Positions 33,271-42,498 of a stretch of DNA of 64,000 nt are shown here, one piece after another. Every line of letters begins with the position of its first letter. The first letter of the stretch is position 1. The DNA comes from Shiella aurantiaca (lineage in GTDB: Bacteria; Bacteroidota; Bacteroidia; Cytophagales; Cyclobacteriaceae). Where the stretch lies: contig JAUHJS010000008.1 of assembly GCA_030412945.1 (NCBI GenBank), positions 1-64,000 of the forward strand, read 5' to 3'. The notes under the pieces are model-generated. The model was given only the letters and a program-made list of their open reading frames with translations. It was not told the DNA's origin and made no database searches. The translations under genes were made by a program, and so were the position numbers.

Positions 33271-33445
33271 CTACATCAATACTACAACAAGGGGCTTTTT
33301 ACGCTACATCATGAATACATCAAAACAGGTCAAAAATGCCGATTATAACGCATATGAGCAACTCAATGCCAAAGCGTCTTAAAAAAGAACATTTCAGCAA
33401 TACTACATCATTACTGCCTTAAATGTGTATATTAGCTGATGTATG
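33271..33445. promoter_or_regulatory. repeated CTACATCA boxes between susC and its regulator
   Basis: The octamer CTACATCA occurs at 33271-33278, 33304-33311 and 33413-33420, with the variant ATACATCA at 33315-33322. The revcomp form TGATGTAT at 33438-33445 overlaps the regulator's start codon. All five fall in the 248-bp divergent intergenic region, which otherwise contains no gene. They are candidates for operators of the divergent HTH regulator. Confidence 0.45.
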
Positions 33446-36322
33446 AGGTCATTCTTACTATTTGCGCTGTATCTGGTCTGTTGTAGCCCTCTTTGGGGGC
33501 AGCAGCACTTCTATGGTGTGCCCTTTATCGAGAATTATTCCACCCAAACCTTCGGTGGAGGGATTCAAAGCTGGGGCTTTGCTCAAGACAGCCGCGAGGT
33601 ACTGTACGTAGCCAATAACTTCGGCCTGTTGCAGTACAATGGCAGCACTTGGGAAGCCTACCCCGTAAAAAATGGCACCAAGGTACGCTCTTTATACATC
33701 GACCAAGCCGATATTATCTATATTGGCTGTCAGGCCGACTTTGGCTATTTCTCTCCTAATGCGAAGGGCCTCCTTGAATATACCTCCTTAGCGGATAGTT
33801 TGGCAGGAAAATTTCGAAATTTTGATGAAGTATGGCGGATTTACCCACTCAATGGACATATCTACTTTTTCACCTTCAAAAACATCTTCCGCTACACGCC
33901 CGGGAAAGGCATTCAGGTGATTGCTCCTAGTCAGGGTTTGGAGTTTTCTTTTTTGGTGAACAAAACCCTCTATTCGCAGGAAACACAAAAAGGCCTTTCC
34001 TTTTTGAAAGACACCAGCCTGCACCCATTGCCGGGTGGGCGTTTTTTTGTCGGGAAGCAGGTGGTTTCCATCCTTCCTTTCGAAAAAGGCAATTTCCTGA
34101 TCTTCACGAACAAAGACGGCATCTTTCACTTCGATGGGCATGAGGCCAAGCCTTTTCGGTGGAAGCTCCCACCCAGTATTCCGCAAACACCCATTATCAA
34201 TCAGGCTATCATGCTGCACGATGGGCAAATTGCCGTGGGTACGCAAGACTATGGTCTGATATTGCTTACCCGCGATGGGGAAGTGCCCCTGCTCATTAGC
34301 AAAGAAAACGGCTTGCAAGACCGCACCGTACACTCTCTCTATCAGGATAATCATCAGAACCTATGGCTGGGACTGAACAATGGCATTGCCCAGGTAGAAC
34401 TGAGCTCGCCTTTCAGCCTGCTCGATGGCAAGGTGGGCTTGGCGGGAACGGGCTATGCGGCCATACAAGAAGAAGGCGTATTATACCTCGGCACCAACAA
34501 TGGCCTTTTTAGCCGTGAGCTCAGCAATCGATTTGCCGCCTTTCAGCCGGTGCCCAATAGCAACGGACAGGTGTATCACCTCAACAAAATCAATGGTCAC
34601 CTGCTCATGGGCCATCACAATGGCGCTTTTTACCTAAAAGATGGGATTGCTAATGCCCTAGGTACTGCTCCCGGAACCTGGACTTTCATCGCACATCCAC
34701 AGGAACGTGATAAAATTATTGTCGGCAGCTATTCGGGATTGAGCCTGCTCGAATCGATAGGCGAAAGACTATCGGTAGCCCGTAGCTTTTCGGGTTTTGA
34801 TGAATCCTCGCGCGTGCTGGCCTTTGATAAAGATGGCACCTTATGGATGGCTCACGGCTACAAGGGCATTTTCTCCTTTCGCTTTAGTGCTTCGCTCGAT
34901 TCCATTACCGATATCCACTTCTATAATTCACGCAAGGGTTTCCCTTCCGACCAATTGATTAATATGGAGCAAGTGCGCAACGAACTGATTTTTCCGGCCT
35001 CAGCGGGAGTATTTTCCTATCAGGCTGAGAGCGACAGCTTTGTGCTCAATACGCGCTATTCGCGGATTTTTGCCCCCAATGAGCACATTGTGGAAATGGA
35101 GGAAGACATCTTGGGCAATATCTATTTTATTACCGGAAGCCGGGTAGGGCGCCTGAGTTTCGATTCCTTTGGTAAGCCTGAAATAGAGGAGTCGGTGTTC
35201 AATAAAATCAAGGACAAGCTGAACGATGACCTCAGCTACATTCATGTGGTCGATCCACACGATGTGCTGTTTGGTGCCAAGGATGGTTTCATTCATTATC
35301 AGGCAGACAAAATCAAATCCTTTCTGCCTTTTCACACCCACCTGAGCTATGTGTACAATACCTCTGGCGAAACCGATTCTCTACTAATGGCCGGGCCGAA
35401 TATTGCTACTCAAGGTCTTACCTTGCCCTACACCCTCAACTCTTTGCGGCTGGTGTACACCGCCACCTACTTTGAAGATGCCAACAAAACCCAGTACAGC
35501 TATTACTTGAAAAACTTCGATCAGGGCTGGTCAGACTGGGGCCACAATACCGAAAAAGAGTACACCAACTTGCCCGAAGGCAAATATGAATTTCATCTGA
35601 AAGCACGCAATGTATATGGTAAAGAAAGCCTTGCCAAGCCTTTTAGCTTTGTGGTAGCGCCTCCCTTCTACCGTAGCACCTGGGCCTATATCATCTATTT
35701 TATTACCGCCAGCACGGTACTAGGCATAGGCTTGTTCCAGATTGATAAGCGCTATCAGAAAGAGCGTAAGTTTATTTTGATGAAGCAACAGCGTGAGCTG
35801 AACCAAAAAGACCACCTGATCAAAGACCTGACCGATAAAACCGAACAGGAGATTGTGAAACTGAGAAACGAGAAGCTGCAGTCGGAGATTGACCACATGA
35901 ACCGCGAACTGACTTCTTCCACCATCCACCTAATCAACAAAAACGAGGTAATGGGCTCTGTAAAAACCCATCTGGAGGATATCTTAAAGAAAAACGAACG
36001 GACAGGCTTTAGCGAGGAGCTGCGCAAGATCATCAAATCCATCGACCACAACATCAATAGCGATGGCGATTGGAAGCAGTTTGAGCTGCACTTTAACCAT
36101 GTGCATGGAGACTTCACCAAACGGCTGGTAGAGGCTTTCCCTCAGCTTACCCCGCAGGAGATCAAGCTTAGCGCCTACCTTCGCCTAAACCTAAATACCA
36201 AGGAGATAGCCCAACTCTTGAGCATTTCGGTACGGGGCGTAGAAATTAGCCGCTATCGCTTACGCAAAAAGCTCAACCTCGACCGCAACGAAAACCTGAC
36301 GGAGTTTATCCTTAAGTTTTAG
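33443..36322 (+). CDS. sensor-regulator: beta-propeller, Y_Y_Y domain, TM, coiled coil and LuxR-type HTH
   Basis: 959 residues. After a signal peptide (1-19), a large periplasmic propeller region runs to about 680. A Y_Y_Y domain (about 686-743, YYLKNFDQGWSDW) follows, then one TM helix (about 745-767), a cytosolic coiled coil (770-850) and a C-terminal helix-turn-helix (about 900-959, LTPQEIKLSAYLRL...ISRYRLRKKLN). The layout is like hybrid two-component PUL sensors but with no kinase or receiver domain, so signal and DNA binding are joined in one membrane protein. Divergent placement next to susC implies that it controls the glucan operon. Confidence 0.88.
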   Translation: MRSFLLFALYLVCCSPLWGQQHFYGVPFIENYSTQTFGGGIQSWGFAQDSREVLYVANNFGLLQYNGSTWEAYPVKNGTKVRSLYIDQADIIYIGCQADFGYFSPNAKGLLEYTSLADSLAGKFRNFDEVWRIYPLNGHIYFFTFKNIFRYTPGKGIQVIAPSQGLEFSFLVNKTLYSQETQKGLSFLKDTSLHPLPGGRFFVGKQVVSILPFEKGNFLIFTNKDGIFHFDGHEAKPFRWKLPPSIPQTPIINQAIMLHDGQIAVGTQDYGLILLTRDGEVPLLISKENGLQDRTVHSLYQDNHQNLWLGLNNGIAQVELSSPFSLLDGKVGLAGTGYAAIQEEGVLYLGTNNGLFSRELSNRFAAFQPVPNSNGQVYHLNKINGHLLMGHHNGAFYLKDGIANALGTAPGTWTFIAHPQERDKIIVGSYSGLSLLESIGERLSVARSFSGFDESSRVLAFDKDGTLWMAHGYKGIFSFRFSASLDSITDIHFYNSRKGFPSDQLINMEQVRNELIFPASAGVFSYQAESDSFVLNTRYSRIFAPNEHIVEMEEDILGNIYFITGSRVGRLSFDSFGKPEIEESVFNKIKDKLNDDLSYIHVVDPHDVLFGAKDGFIHYQADKIKSFLPFHTHLSYVYNTSGETDSLLMAGPNIATQGLTLPYTLNSLRLVYTATYFEDANKTQYSYYLKNFDQGWSDWGHNTEKEYTNLPEGKYEFHLKARNVYGKESLAKPFSFVVAPPFYRSTWAYIIYFITASTVLGIGLFQIDKRYQKERKFILMKQQRELNQKDHLIKDLTDKTEQEIVKLRNEKLQSEIDHMNRELTSSTIHLINKNEVMGSVKTHLEDILKKNERTGFSEELRKIIKSIDHNINSDGDWKQFELHFNHVHGDFTKRLVEAFPQLTPQEIKLSAYLRLNLNTKEIAQLLSISVRGVEISRYRLRKKLNLDRNENLTEFILKF

Positions 36323-36330
36323 GAGATTTC

Positions 36331-37542
36331 TTAAAAATTGATTTGTGCCTGTAAGCGAAGCAAACGACCTTTTTGCAGGTTATCCTGCAAGGCATAGTCT
36401 TCAAACCTGCGAGACGACATCGTGTACATCACCACCAATTCAAATGCCTTTACAGGCTGCCATTCTACCCCTACTTCCAGTTCGCGTAGGCGATAGCTGC
36501 GCGCATCGAGCTCATGCTTTTTACCTCCTTCATAGGTTTGGATGCGGGTAAAAGGAATAAATACCTGATTTTTCTTCGTTTTGATTAGGTAGGTAAAGGT
36601 GGCATAGCCTCCCTTTAATGAGCGCACTTCTATAGAGTCACTGGCTACATTGAATTCAGGACCTCGGCCCACATTGTATTCGGCCTGTATACCAAAAGGC
36701 TTAGGATACAGCACAAAGGTGGCTGCGGCACGCTCATCGGTATAGTTGCGGGTAGCATTTACCCCTGCACCTGCCGAAAGCGAGGTGATTACATACTTTC
36801 CGGTATAGGCCTGTATGCCCGGCTCGATAATTTGAGTCCCTATTTCCATAGGATAGCTAAAGCGCGAAACCACATGCAGGTTATTGTTCATCTCTGGCCG
36901 ATTGGCCGTTTGTCCATTAAAAGCACCCAAGGCAAACACCCCATAATCGCCCGATCCTTTCAGGCCATCGCGCACTACGCGGCTGAAAATTTCGCGTTTT
37001 TCTTTCGGTGCCCAGTAGAAAAAGGCGCCCAAATCGCGTTCGTTGCTTACTGCACTATTCAAAGGGTCGTTACGGTCGAGGGGAACCCGGTTCTGACTCG
37101 ACTGCATATTCTCAAAGCCAAAAGGGATTTTGCTTTGACCTAGCCTAACCCTAAACTCGTTGTCATTATCAAAGCCAATATCGAAATAAGCATCGCGGAG
37201 CTGACCGTATTGCAGGTTAGTAGAAGAAGCGGCACTGGCAAAATCAGGCTGGATATAGAAATACACCCGTTTACTGATTTGGCCATAGAAAATCACGCGC
37301 ACACGTCTTAAGAAAAAGCCTCCGTTTTCGCCCCAGCTGCGGTCGCACTGCTCACATTTCAGGTCGGGGTTGGTTTCAAGCAGGCGGTTGTAGCGGGCTT
37401 GTACATAGCCACGGATGGCAAACTTATCGTACCAAGGTTTGCTGACAACGGGTGCGGATGTTTCGCTTTGTTGCGCCTCAGCACTAAAGAGTAGTCCAAG
37501 TGTGAGCAATAGACTGATGGTCAGCTTTCTGTAAAATGTCAT
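36331..37542 (-). CDS. phosphate-selective porin O/P family protein
   Basis: 403 residues from the ATG at 37542 that begins a signal peptide (ending FSAEAQ). The barrel has the porin O/P pattern: FAIRGYVQARYNR, GGFFLRRVRVIFYGQI and RLGQSKIPFGFEN. It ends in a terminal Phe (LQAQINF). CEQCDRSWGENG near residue 60 adds two cysteines often seen in Bacteroidota members. It probably forms an anion channel; phosphate itself is not proven. It is convergent with the glucan regulator, with eight bases between the genes. Confidence 0.85.
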   Translation of the reverse strand: MTFYRKLTISLLLTLGLLFSAEAQQSETSAPVVSKPWYDKFAIRGYVQARYNRLLETNPDLKCEQCDRSWGENGGFFLRRVRVIFYGQISKRVYFYIQPDFASAASSTNLQYGQLRDAYFDIGFDNDNEFRVRLGQSKIPFGFENMQSSQNRVPLDRNDPLNSAVSNERDLGAFFYWAPKEKREIFSRVVRDGLKGSGDYGVFALGAFNGQTANRPEMNNNLHVVSRFSYPMEIGTQIIEPGIQAYTGKYVITSLSAGAGVNATRNYTDERAAATFVLYPKPFGIQAEYNVGRGPEFNVASDSIEVRSLKGGYATFTYLIKTKKNQVFIPFTRIQTYEGGKKHELDARSYRLRELEVGVEWQPVKAFELVVMYTMSSRRFEDYALQDNLQKGRLLRLQAQINF

Positions 37543-37862
37543 GTGTTGCCTACTAAGTTTACCCATCTGCCACCTCCGGTTCCCATTTTGGTGCGCAAAA
37601 TTAGGCAAAGCCTTTACGAATGACAAGCCGTTGGTAATTTTAACCCCCAGCCCTATGTAAGAAAGTGTATGAAAATATGGCCAAATAAGAAGGCAAAACT
37701 ATTGGCCGGATTGATTGTTCTGCTTTCTATAAAACCTCAAGAAATCCAATTATTCTCTACTCGAAAGGACGGAAACTCATGCTTATTCCACTTTCCTGTA
37801 TATATTCACTTACCTATGCTTAAAACCGATCATTCCGTTCGCAGACTTAAATACCTAGCCCT

Positions 37863-38441
37863 ATGAATAAATACATTTACCTATTGCTGCTCCTATCGCT
37901 TACTTTGGCATCAAGCCTAAGCGCGCAAGATAAACTCGAAAAAGAAAGCCGTATCAAGCCCGAAGAAGTGCCCGCGCAGGCCATGGCCTTTATCGACTCG
38001 CTGCACCTACCCGCTAAGGTGAAATGGTACCGCGAAGAAGGACTGGAGCATACCACCATAGAAGCCAAATACACATACAAGAAAACACGCTATAGCATCG
38101 AGTTCGCGCTAGAAGGTGCCATAGAAGATGCCGAAATGGAGCTAAAGTGGGAAGCGATGGCGCCTGCGGTGCAAAAGGCCATAAAAGCACAACTCGAGCA
38201 AGATTGCGACAAACACAGCATAGTAAAAGTGCAGGAGCAGTTTACGGGTAGCCGCCAAGACCTCCATAGCCTATTGAAAACCGGAACGATAGCCCAAGGG
38301 CTGAATATAAAATTTGAAGTTGTGGCAAAATGCAAGCGCCAAAAGGATGTGAACCTATACGAGTACTTGTTCGATGATAAGGGCCAGGTACTTGCCAAAT
38401 CAGTGATTGTATTTAAAAACAGCAGCCACCTTGAATACTAA
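37863..38441 (+). CDS. secreted protein of unknown function, PepSY-like
   Basis: 192 residues with a signal peptide (1-21, ending SLSAQ). The mature part has a PepSY-like alternation of helix and strands (KVKWYREEGLEHTTIEAKY) and two cysteines in the second half. No enzyme motif is visible. Its end overlaps the start of the following barrel gene by 11 bp, so the two are co-expressed. The 235 bp upstream (37627-37862) hold no convincing gene. Confidence 0.65.
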   Translation: MNKYIYLLLLLSLTLASSLSAQDKLEKESRIKPEEVPAQAMAFIDSLHLPAKVKWYREEGLEHTTIEAKYTYKKTRYSIEFALEGAIEDAEMELKWEAMAPAVQKAIKAQLEQDCDKHSIVKVQEQFTGSRQDLHSLLKTGTIAQGLNIKFEVVAKCKRQKDVNLYEYLFDDKGQVLAKSVIVFKNSSHLEY

Positions 38442-39123
38442 ACTCCGCTACCTTGTAGGCATATTTTGCCTCTTACTGCTTCATCATGGCCTTTATGCCC
38501 AAAGCACTTACGAATTGGGCGCTTTGCCTTCGCTCAATTTCAACAAAAAGCTTCAAAATGACTGGTCGGTGAATGCCAAATTAGAATCGAGGCAGGTTTT
38601 TCAAGAGGGAGAACTCAGCGGAATGCGCACGCAAGCCTATGATTACCTGCTCACCGATATGGCTTTTGTAGCGGCCAAAACCGTAGGCCTCAACTCCCGC
38701 ATCGGGGGCGGCTATATGCTACGGGTGGAAGAAGGTGAAATCTATCATCGCTTTATTCAGCAGTTTATAATCGTGCAAAAAGCCAATGGATTTCGCTTAG
38801 CGCACCGCTTTTTGAGTGATCAAACCCTTTCGGAGGCTGAGCAGCCCGAGTTTCGCTTGCGTTACCGACTCAGTTCAGAAATACCGCTCAATGGCGAATC
38901 GGTAGACCCACGCGAATTTTATCTGAAAATCAATAACGAATATCTGAATAGTCTACAGGCCGGGTCATACGATTTAGAAATACGGCTGGTGCCGCTGCTG
39001 GGCTATGACATTACCGAAAAATATAAAATAGAAACCGGACTAGACTACCGCATAAGCTCCTTTCTCAGCCAAAGCACCGAGCATAGCTACTGGTGGGCTT
39101 TAAATTTCTTTATAGAGATTTAA
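38431..39123 (+). CDS. DUF2490 family outer-membrane protein
   Basis: 230 residues from a TTG start (LNTKLRYLVGIFCLLLLHHG) that begins a signal peptide; there is no ATG in a suitable place. The repeated amphipathic strands, the KLESRQVF segment, HRFLSDQ and the FRLRYRLSSEIPL stretch are those of DUF2490, a small-barrel family. It overlaps the preceding gene by 11 bp. Confidence 0.7.
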   Translation: MNTKLRYLVGIFCLLLLHHGLYAQSTYELGALPSLNFNKKLQNDWSVNAKLESRQVFQEGELSGMRTQAYDYLLTDMAFVAAKTVGLNSRIGGGYMLRVEEGEIYHRFIQQFIIVQKANGFRLAHRFLSDQTLSEAEQPEFRLRYRLSSEIPLNGESVDPREFYLKINNEYLNSLQAGSYDLEIRLVPLLGYDITEKYKIETGLDYRISSFLSQSTEHSYWWALNFFIEI

Positions 39124-39287
39124 ATTGTCCTTGAAGGCGAAGCGACCCAAGCAAAAGCCTAGTATCACTTGGATATGTAATGGCTAAAGGATAGCTTTAG
39201 TACCAGCATCTGGCAGAGCCTGATAGGAAATAAATGCAATAGGTGTGGATGTCCGGATTTTATATGGCATTTTAAACGACAACAACA

Positions 39288-40325
39288 ATGACAGTGAACA
39301 TAGACACAGCATTAGCTATAGTAGGACTTTTAGTTACTATCTTTTTAGGGTATTTAGGATTAAAATATACTCTAAAATACCGCAAAAAGACAGAAATTAT
39401 TTTCCTAAAGAATGCCAGCATTTCTCTCTTTAAAACTATCGTTAAGAACCTTGACGACATTGAAATTAATTTCCAAGGGAAAAAAATAAGTGAAAATTTG
39501 ATTCTTTTCAAAGGAACATTTTTTAATAATGGAAATATTGATATCGAAAAGACAATTATACACAAGCCGCTTGACATTGAATTACCAACAAACTATAGCT
39601 GGGTAAGACACAAAATTATTGACACATCTGACGGTCTTGAGGTAAAATCTGCCCTCAATAACAACAAACTTATTTTTGAATGGGATTTACTTAAGGAAGG
39701 CGAGTTTTTTACCTTTGATAGTTTAGTCGAATATAAGACAGAGAAGGAGGACAATGATACTTCTGATATTGGAAAGAAACTTCTCAAGAACATTAAGATT
39801 AATCATAGAATTACCGATCTAAAAAACGTAAGCAAGGAAAATTCTATACCCAGACCAATGCCCGCAGGAGGATTGATTATTATATCATTATTGCTTCTTG
39901 GAATGGTTGCAGGAGGTTTTTATGTTTCCTTTGGTCAATTACTTTTCCCAAAGTATGAAGTGTTCACAGAGGCCAACCTTCAAACGGGCAAACAATTTGT
40001 GACCTTATCAGCAGAGAATGAAAATATGGTATCTCTGCTCAATCAATCTGGTGACAAAATCCAAACTTTTACAAAAGATGAATTATCAACAAAACTTGGA
40101 GCTACTATTCAAATAAATAAAAGTAAGGTCAACTATTGGATAATGAGCATTTTGGGCTTTTTTTCAATTACTTATTTTATTGCTTGGATTGGGATAATTA
40201 TTTCTCAAATAAGGGAGAAGCGATTATACTCTAAACTGAAAAAGGTAGCAGACAAATATGATGATTTGGACATCGAAGATGGGAGACAAGTTGACTTCAC
40301 ATTATTTGGATTTATACTCAGATAA
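39288..40325 (+). CDS. membrane protein of unknown function
   Basis: 345 residues with an N-terminal TM helix (about 6-28), a soluble strand-rich region (30-185), a second TM (about 195-218) and a third near 285-305. No family is recognised. The gene is AT-rich compared with the region to its left, and its stop is one base before the first copy of a 113-bp palindromic repeat. It is the first gene of the accessory segment that extends to 45.8 kb. Confidence 0.65.
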   Translation: MTVNIDTALAIVGLLVTIFLGYLGLKYTLKYRKKTEIIFLKNASISLFKTIVKNLDDIEINFQGKKISENLILFKGTFFNNGNIDIEKTIIHKPLDIELPTNYSWVRHKIIDTSDGLEVKSALNNNKLIFEWDLLKEGEFFTFDSLVEYKTEKEDNDTSDIGKKLLKNIKINHRITDLKNVSKENSIPRPMPAGGLIIISLLLLGMVAGGFYVSFGQLLFPKYEVFTEANLQTGKQFVTLSAENENMVSLLNQSGDKIQTFTKDELSTKLGATIQINKSKVNYWIMSILGFFSITYFIAWIGIIISQIREKRLYSKLKKVADKYDDLDIEDGRQVDFTLFGFILR

Positions 40326-40326
40326 A

Positions 40327-40439
40327 CCACAACTAGCGCAAGTCTTCTGGTTTGGGTTAGCGCATAGGCAGGACTTATGCGCTGCTTATAACAGCTTATG
40401 CAGCACACGTCTCGCTTTGCTAAGACTTGCGCCAGTGAC
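40327..40439 (+). repeat. palindromic repeat family B, copy B1
   Basis: 113 bp. The outer arms CTAGCGCAAGTCTT (40333-40346) and AAGACTTGCGCCAG (40422-40435) pair at 13 of 14 positions. Inside is a second hairpin, GCGCATA-GGCAGGACT-TATGCGC. It begins CCACAAC and ends CAGTGAC. Copies follow the next genes on this strand, one per gene or gene pair. It is unrelated in sequence to the sites at 1-6 kb but similar in plan. Confidence 0.75.
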
Positions 40440-40468
40440 AGTAGCTCAATTTAAAACCAATCAAGTAA

Positions 40469-41173
40469 ATGATAGGAATCGTATTCGCAATTGCCCTTTC
40501 GTGGCTGCTTTTATATCTGACGGAAAAGCAAAGTATTTTAGCTCTAGGATTTCTTCCTGTAGCAAAAAGACTCAAGCAATTCTCAATCGGATTTTTACTT
40601 ACTGGAACACTTTGTGTTTTTGTGCACTATTTAGAGGCTTACCTAAAATCATCGACTTGGGTTTTGAATGAAGGCATTTCGAGTGCAACTATTCTACATG
40701 CATTCTGGTGGGATTTGAAATCTGTATTGACAGAAGAATTGATTTTTCGGGGTGCTTTATTATATATCCTAATTCAGAAAATAGGCCATAAAAAAAGCAT
40801 CCTAATTTCTGCAATCGCATTCGGAGTGTATCATTGGTTCTCTTTCGGTGTCTTAGGAAATGTAATGGCCATGATTATAATTTTCACTGGAACGGGACTA
40901 ATGGGTTACGCATGGGCTTGGGCTTTTTCAAAAACCAAATCAATACTACTTCCATTTGGACTTCACCTGGGTTGGAATTTCATGTATAACACACTATTTT
41001 CAAAAGGACCTCTGGGTGAATTAGTGCTAATTTCAAAAGGTGGCAATGAATTGACTGATTGGGCTTCATTATTGAATTTTGTGAGCGGAATGGTCTTTGT
41101 CCCAATTATAGTATTGATTTTTGTAAAATATTTTGTGAAAAAAGAGACCGAAATAAAAGTAGCTGCGGAATAA
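40469..41173 (+). CDS. CPBP family intramembrane glutamic-type protease (Abi/Rce1-like)
   Basis: 234 residues with six or more TM helices. The three CPBP motifs are present: EELIFRG (about 90-96), FGVYHW (about 129-134) and HLGWNFMYN (about 170). Such proteases act in the membrane; bacterial members are linked to bacteriocin immunity or to protein processing. It is a lone gene between two family-B repeats. Confidence 0.88.
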   Translation: MIGIVFAIALSWLLLYLTEKQSILALGFLPVAKRLKQFSIGFLLTGTLCVFVHYLEAYLKSSTWVLNEGISSATILHAFWWDLKSVLTEELIFRGALLYILIQKIGHKKSILISAIAFGVYHWFSFGVLGNVMAMIIIFTGTGLMGYAWAWAFSKTKSILLPFGLHLGWNFMYNTLFSKGPLGELVLISKGGNELTDWASLLNFVSGMVFVPIIVLIFVKYFVKKETEIKVAAE

Positions 41174-41198
41174 AAACTTGACTATGCGGCACAGGTAT

Positions 41199-41264
41199 GC
41201 TCAACTAGCGCAAGTCTCCTGGCTTGGGCTTATGCGCATAGGCAGGACTTGTGCGCTTCTTGGA
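41199..41264 (+). repeat. palindromic repeat family B, partial copy B2
   Basis: 66 bp matching the left half of B1 (CAACTAGCGCAAGTCTCCTGG and the inner GCGCATAGGCAGGACTTGTGCGC hairpin), with the right arm missing. It begins GCTCAAC, 25 bp after the protease stop. Confidence 0.7.
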
Positions 41265-41339
41265 ATAGATAAAATGAGAAATAAACGCCAAAACTGTGTT
41301 TTTCAAAAGACATACAACATATTGATAAAGTAAAAAGGA

Positions 41340-41867
41340 ATGAAAAAAGTGTGGATAGAAAATGGGTACCTTATATTTTCAAAAAAAGGATTGGTTGGTT
41401 TAAAGATTGAACCGCTTGCTAAAATTGTTAATAAAAGTAAATCTTCATTTTATCATCATTTTGCCGACTTAGAAATCTTTACTGATGAACTTTTGACTCA
41501 TCATTTAAAAAAATCAAGGGAGATTGCTCAAAAAGAATACAAAGCAAAAAATATCAATCCTGAATTAATCAACATATTAATTGAGCATAAAACTGACATT
41601 TTTTTTAATCAACAATTAAGATTCAATCGTCATATAAAATCATTTGAAACAGCACTACTTACTTCTAATAAATTAGTTGGAGAAGCATTTATTGCAGTTT
41701 GGCTAAATGACCTAAATTTGAAATTAAATATGAGCCAAATTGAAGGAATATTTTCAATAGCACTTGACAATTTTTTCTTGCAAATCACTGAAAAGAATTA
41801 CACACATAAATGGTTAACTGATTATTTTGAAACACTTAAAACTTCCATTCAAAAACTTATGAAATAG
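41340..41867 (+). CDS. TetR/AcrR-type transcriptional regulator
   Basis: 175 residues. The N-terminal helix-turn-helix is seen in GLVGLKIEPLAKIVNKSKSSFYHHFAD, the usual TetR recognition helix. The C-terminal ligand domain is unclassified. The N-terminus is slightly short for the family but complete for the HTH. It lies 68 bp before a small membrane-protein gene that it may control. Very AT-rich. Confidence 0.82.
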   Translation: MKKVWIENGYLIFSKKGLVGLKIEPLAKIVNKSKSSFYHHFADLEIFTDELLTHHLKKSREIAQKEYKAKNINPELINILIEHKTDIFFNQQLRFNRHIKSFETALLTSNKLVGEAFIAVWLNDLNLKLNMSQIEGIFSIALDNFFLQITEKNYTHKWLTDYFETLKTSIQKLMK

Positions 41868-41935
41868 CATTTGTACGCGACCGTCTAAATCTTACTTCAT
41901 CAACTTATTAAGTTTGTTGAAATAATTTTGAATGT

Positions 41936-42367
41936 ATGAGAACGCATAACTTTCATAAGTTTTGGTTAAAAATTACCGCAATAGTAATCGGCTCTTTCGG
42001 CCCGATATTCTTTTTCGGAACAATGGTTTCAACCTCAGAACCTGCTAGATGGACACTTGATTTATTAAGTTTGCCTCTTGACGGTGTTCAAAACTACAAT
42101 GAACCAACAACCCGCTTCTTATCTGCTTTAACAGGCGGATTCCTTTTCGGCTGGGGCGTGATGGTTTGGTGTTTATCAATTTGGGTTCATGAAAAAGCTC
42201 CTGAGCAAGTGAGAAAAGCAGTATTAGTTGGTATTTTATCTTGGTTTTTTTTAGATAGTACAGGTTCTATTGCATCCGGAAACCCATCAAATGCTTTAAT
42301 CAATATTTTGGTATTACTAATCGCAGTTGGCCCACTGTGGCTACCAGCAAAAAATGAAAAATATTAA
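41936..42367 (+). CDS. four-TM membrane protein of unknown function
   Basis: 143 residues with about four TM helices (near 10-32, 60-85, 95-112 and 118-137). The segments SFGPIFFFGTMVSTSEPARWTLD and ALTGGFLFGWGVMVW give it the look of a conserved integral membrane family, but I cannot name one. It follows the TetR gene in the same direction within one repeat-bounded unit. Confidence 0.65.
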   Translation: MRTHNFHKFWLKITAIVIGSFGPIFFFGTMVSTSEPARWTLDLLSLPLDGVQNYNEPTTRFLSALTGGFLFGWGVMVWCLSIWVHEKAPEQVRKAVLVGILSWFFLDSTGSIASGNPSNALINILVLLIAVGPLWLPAKNEKY

Positions 42368-42379
42368 TTTAAATCATAT

Positions 42380-42476
42380 TCTTCCTACCGAGCAATGTGA
42401 TTTTTCTCATATCTCGTGCAAGCTACTGGCCTGAGATTAGCGCATATCATGGACTAATGCCAGTAATGTAGGAAAA
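42380..42476 (+). repeat. palindromic element B3 (diverged family B or related)
   Basis: The outer cores TTCCTAC (42382-42388) and GTAGGAA (42468-42474) are exact complements. Inside, TACTGGC pairs with GCCAGTA and ATTAG with CTAAT around CGCATATCATGGA. The middle resembles the inner hairpin of B1 (TTAGCGCAT). It again lies just after a gene stop and before the next gene on the plus strand. Confidence 0.5.
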
Positions 42477-42498
42477 GAGAACTTAATTAAGGTAAAAA

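Noticed and set aside
37669..37866. 65-codon plus-strand frame just before the PepSY-like gene
   Set aside because: Although its stop overlaps the next start as ATGA, the translation has no protein-like pattern and no signal or domain; the region reads better as leader DNA.
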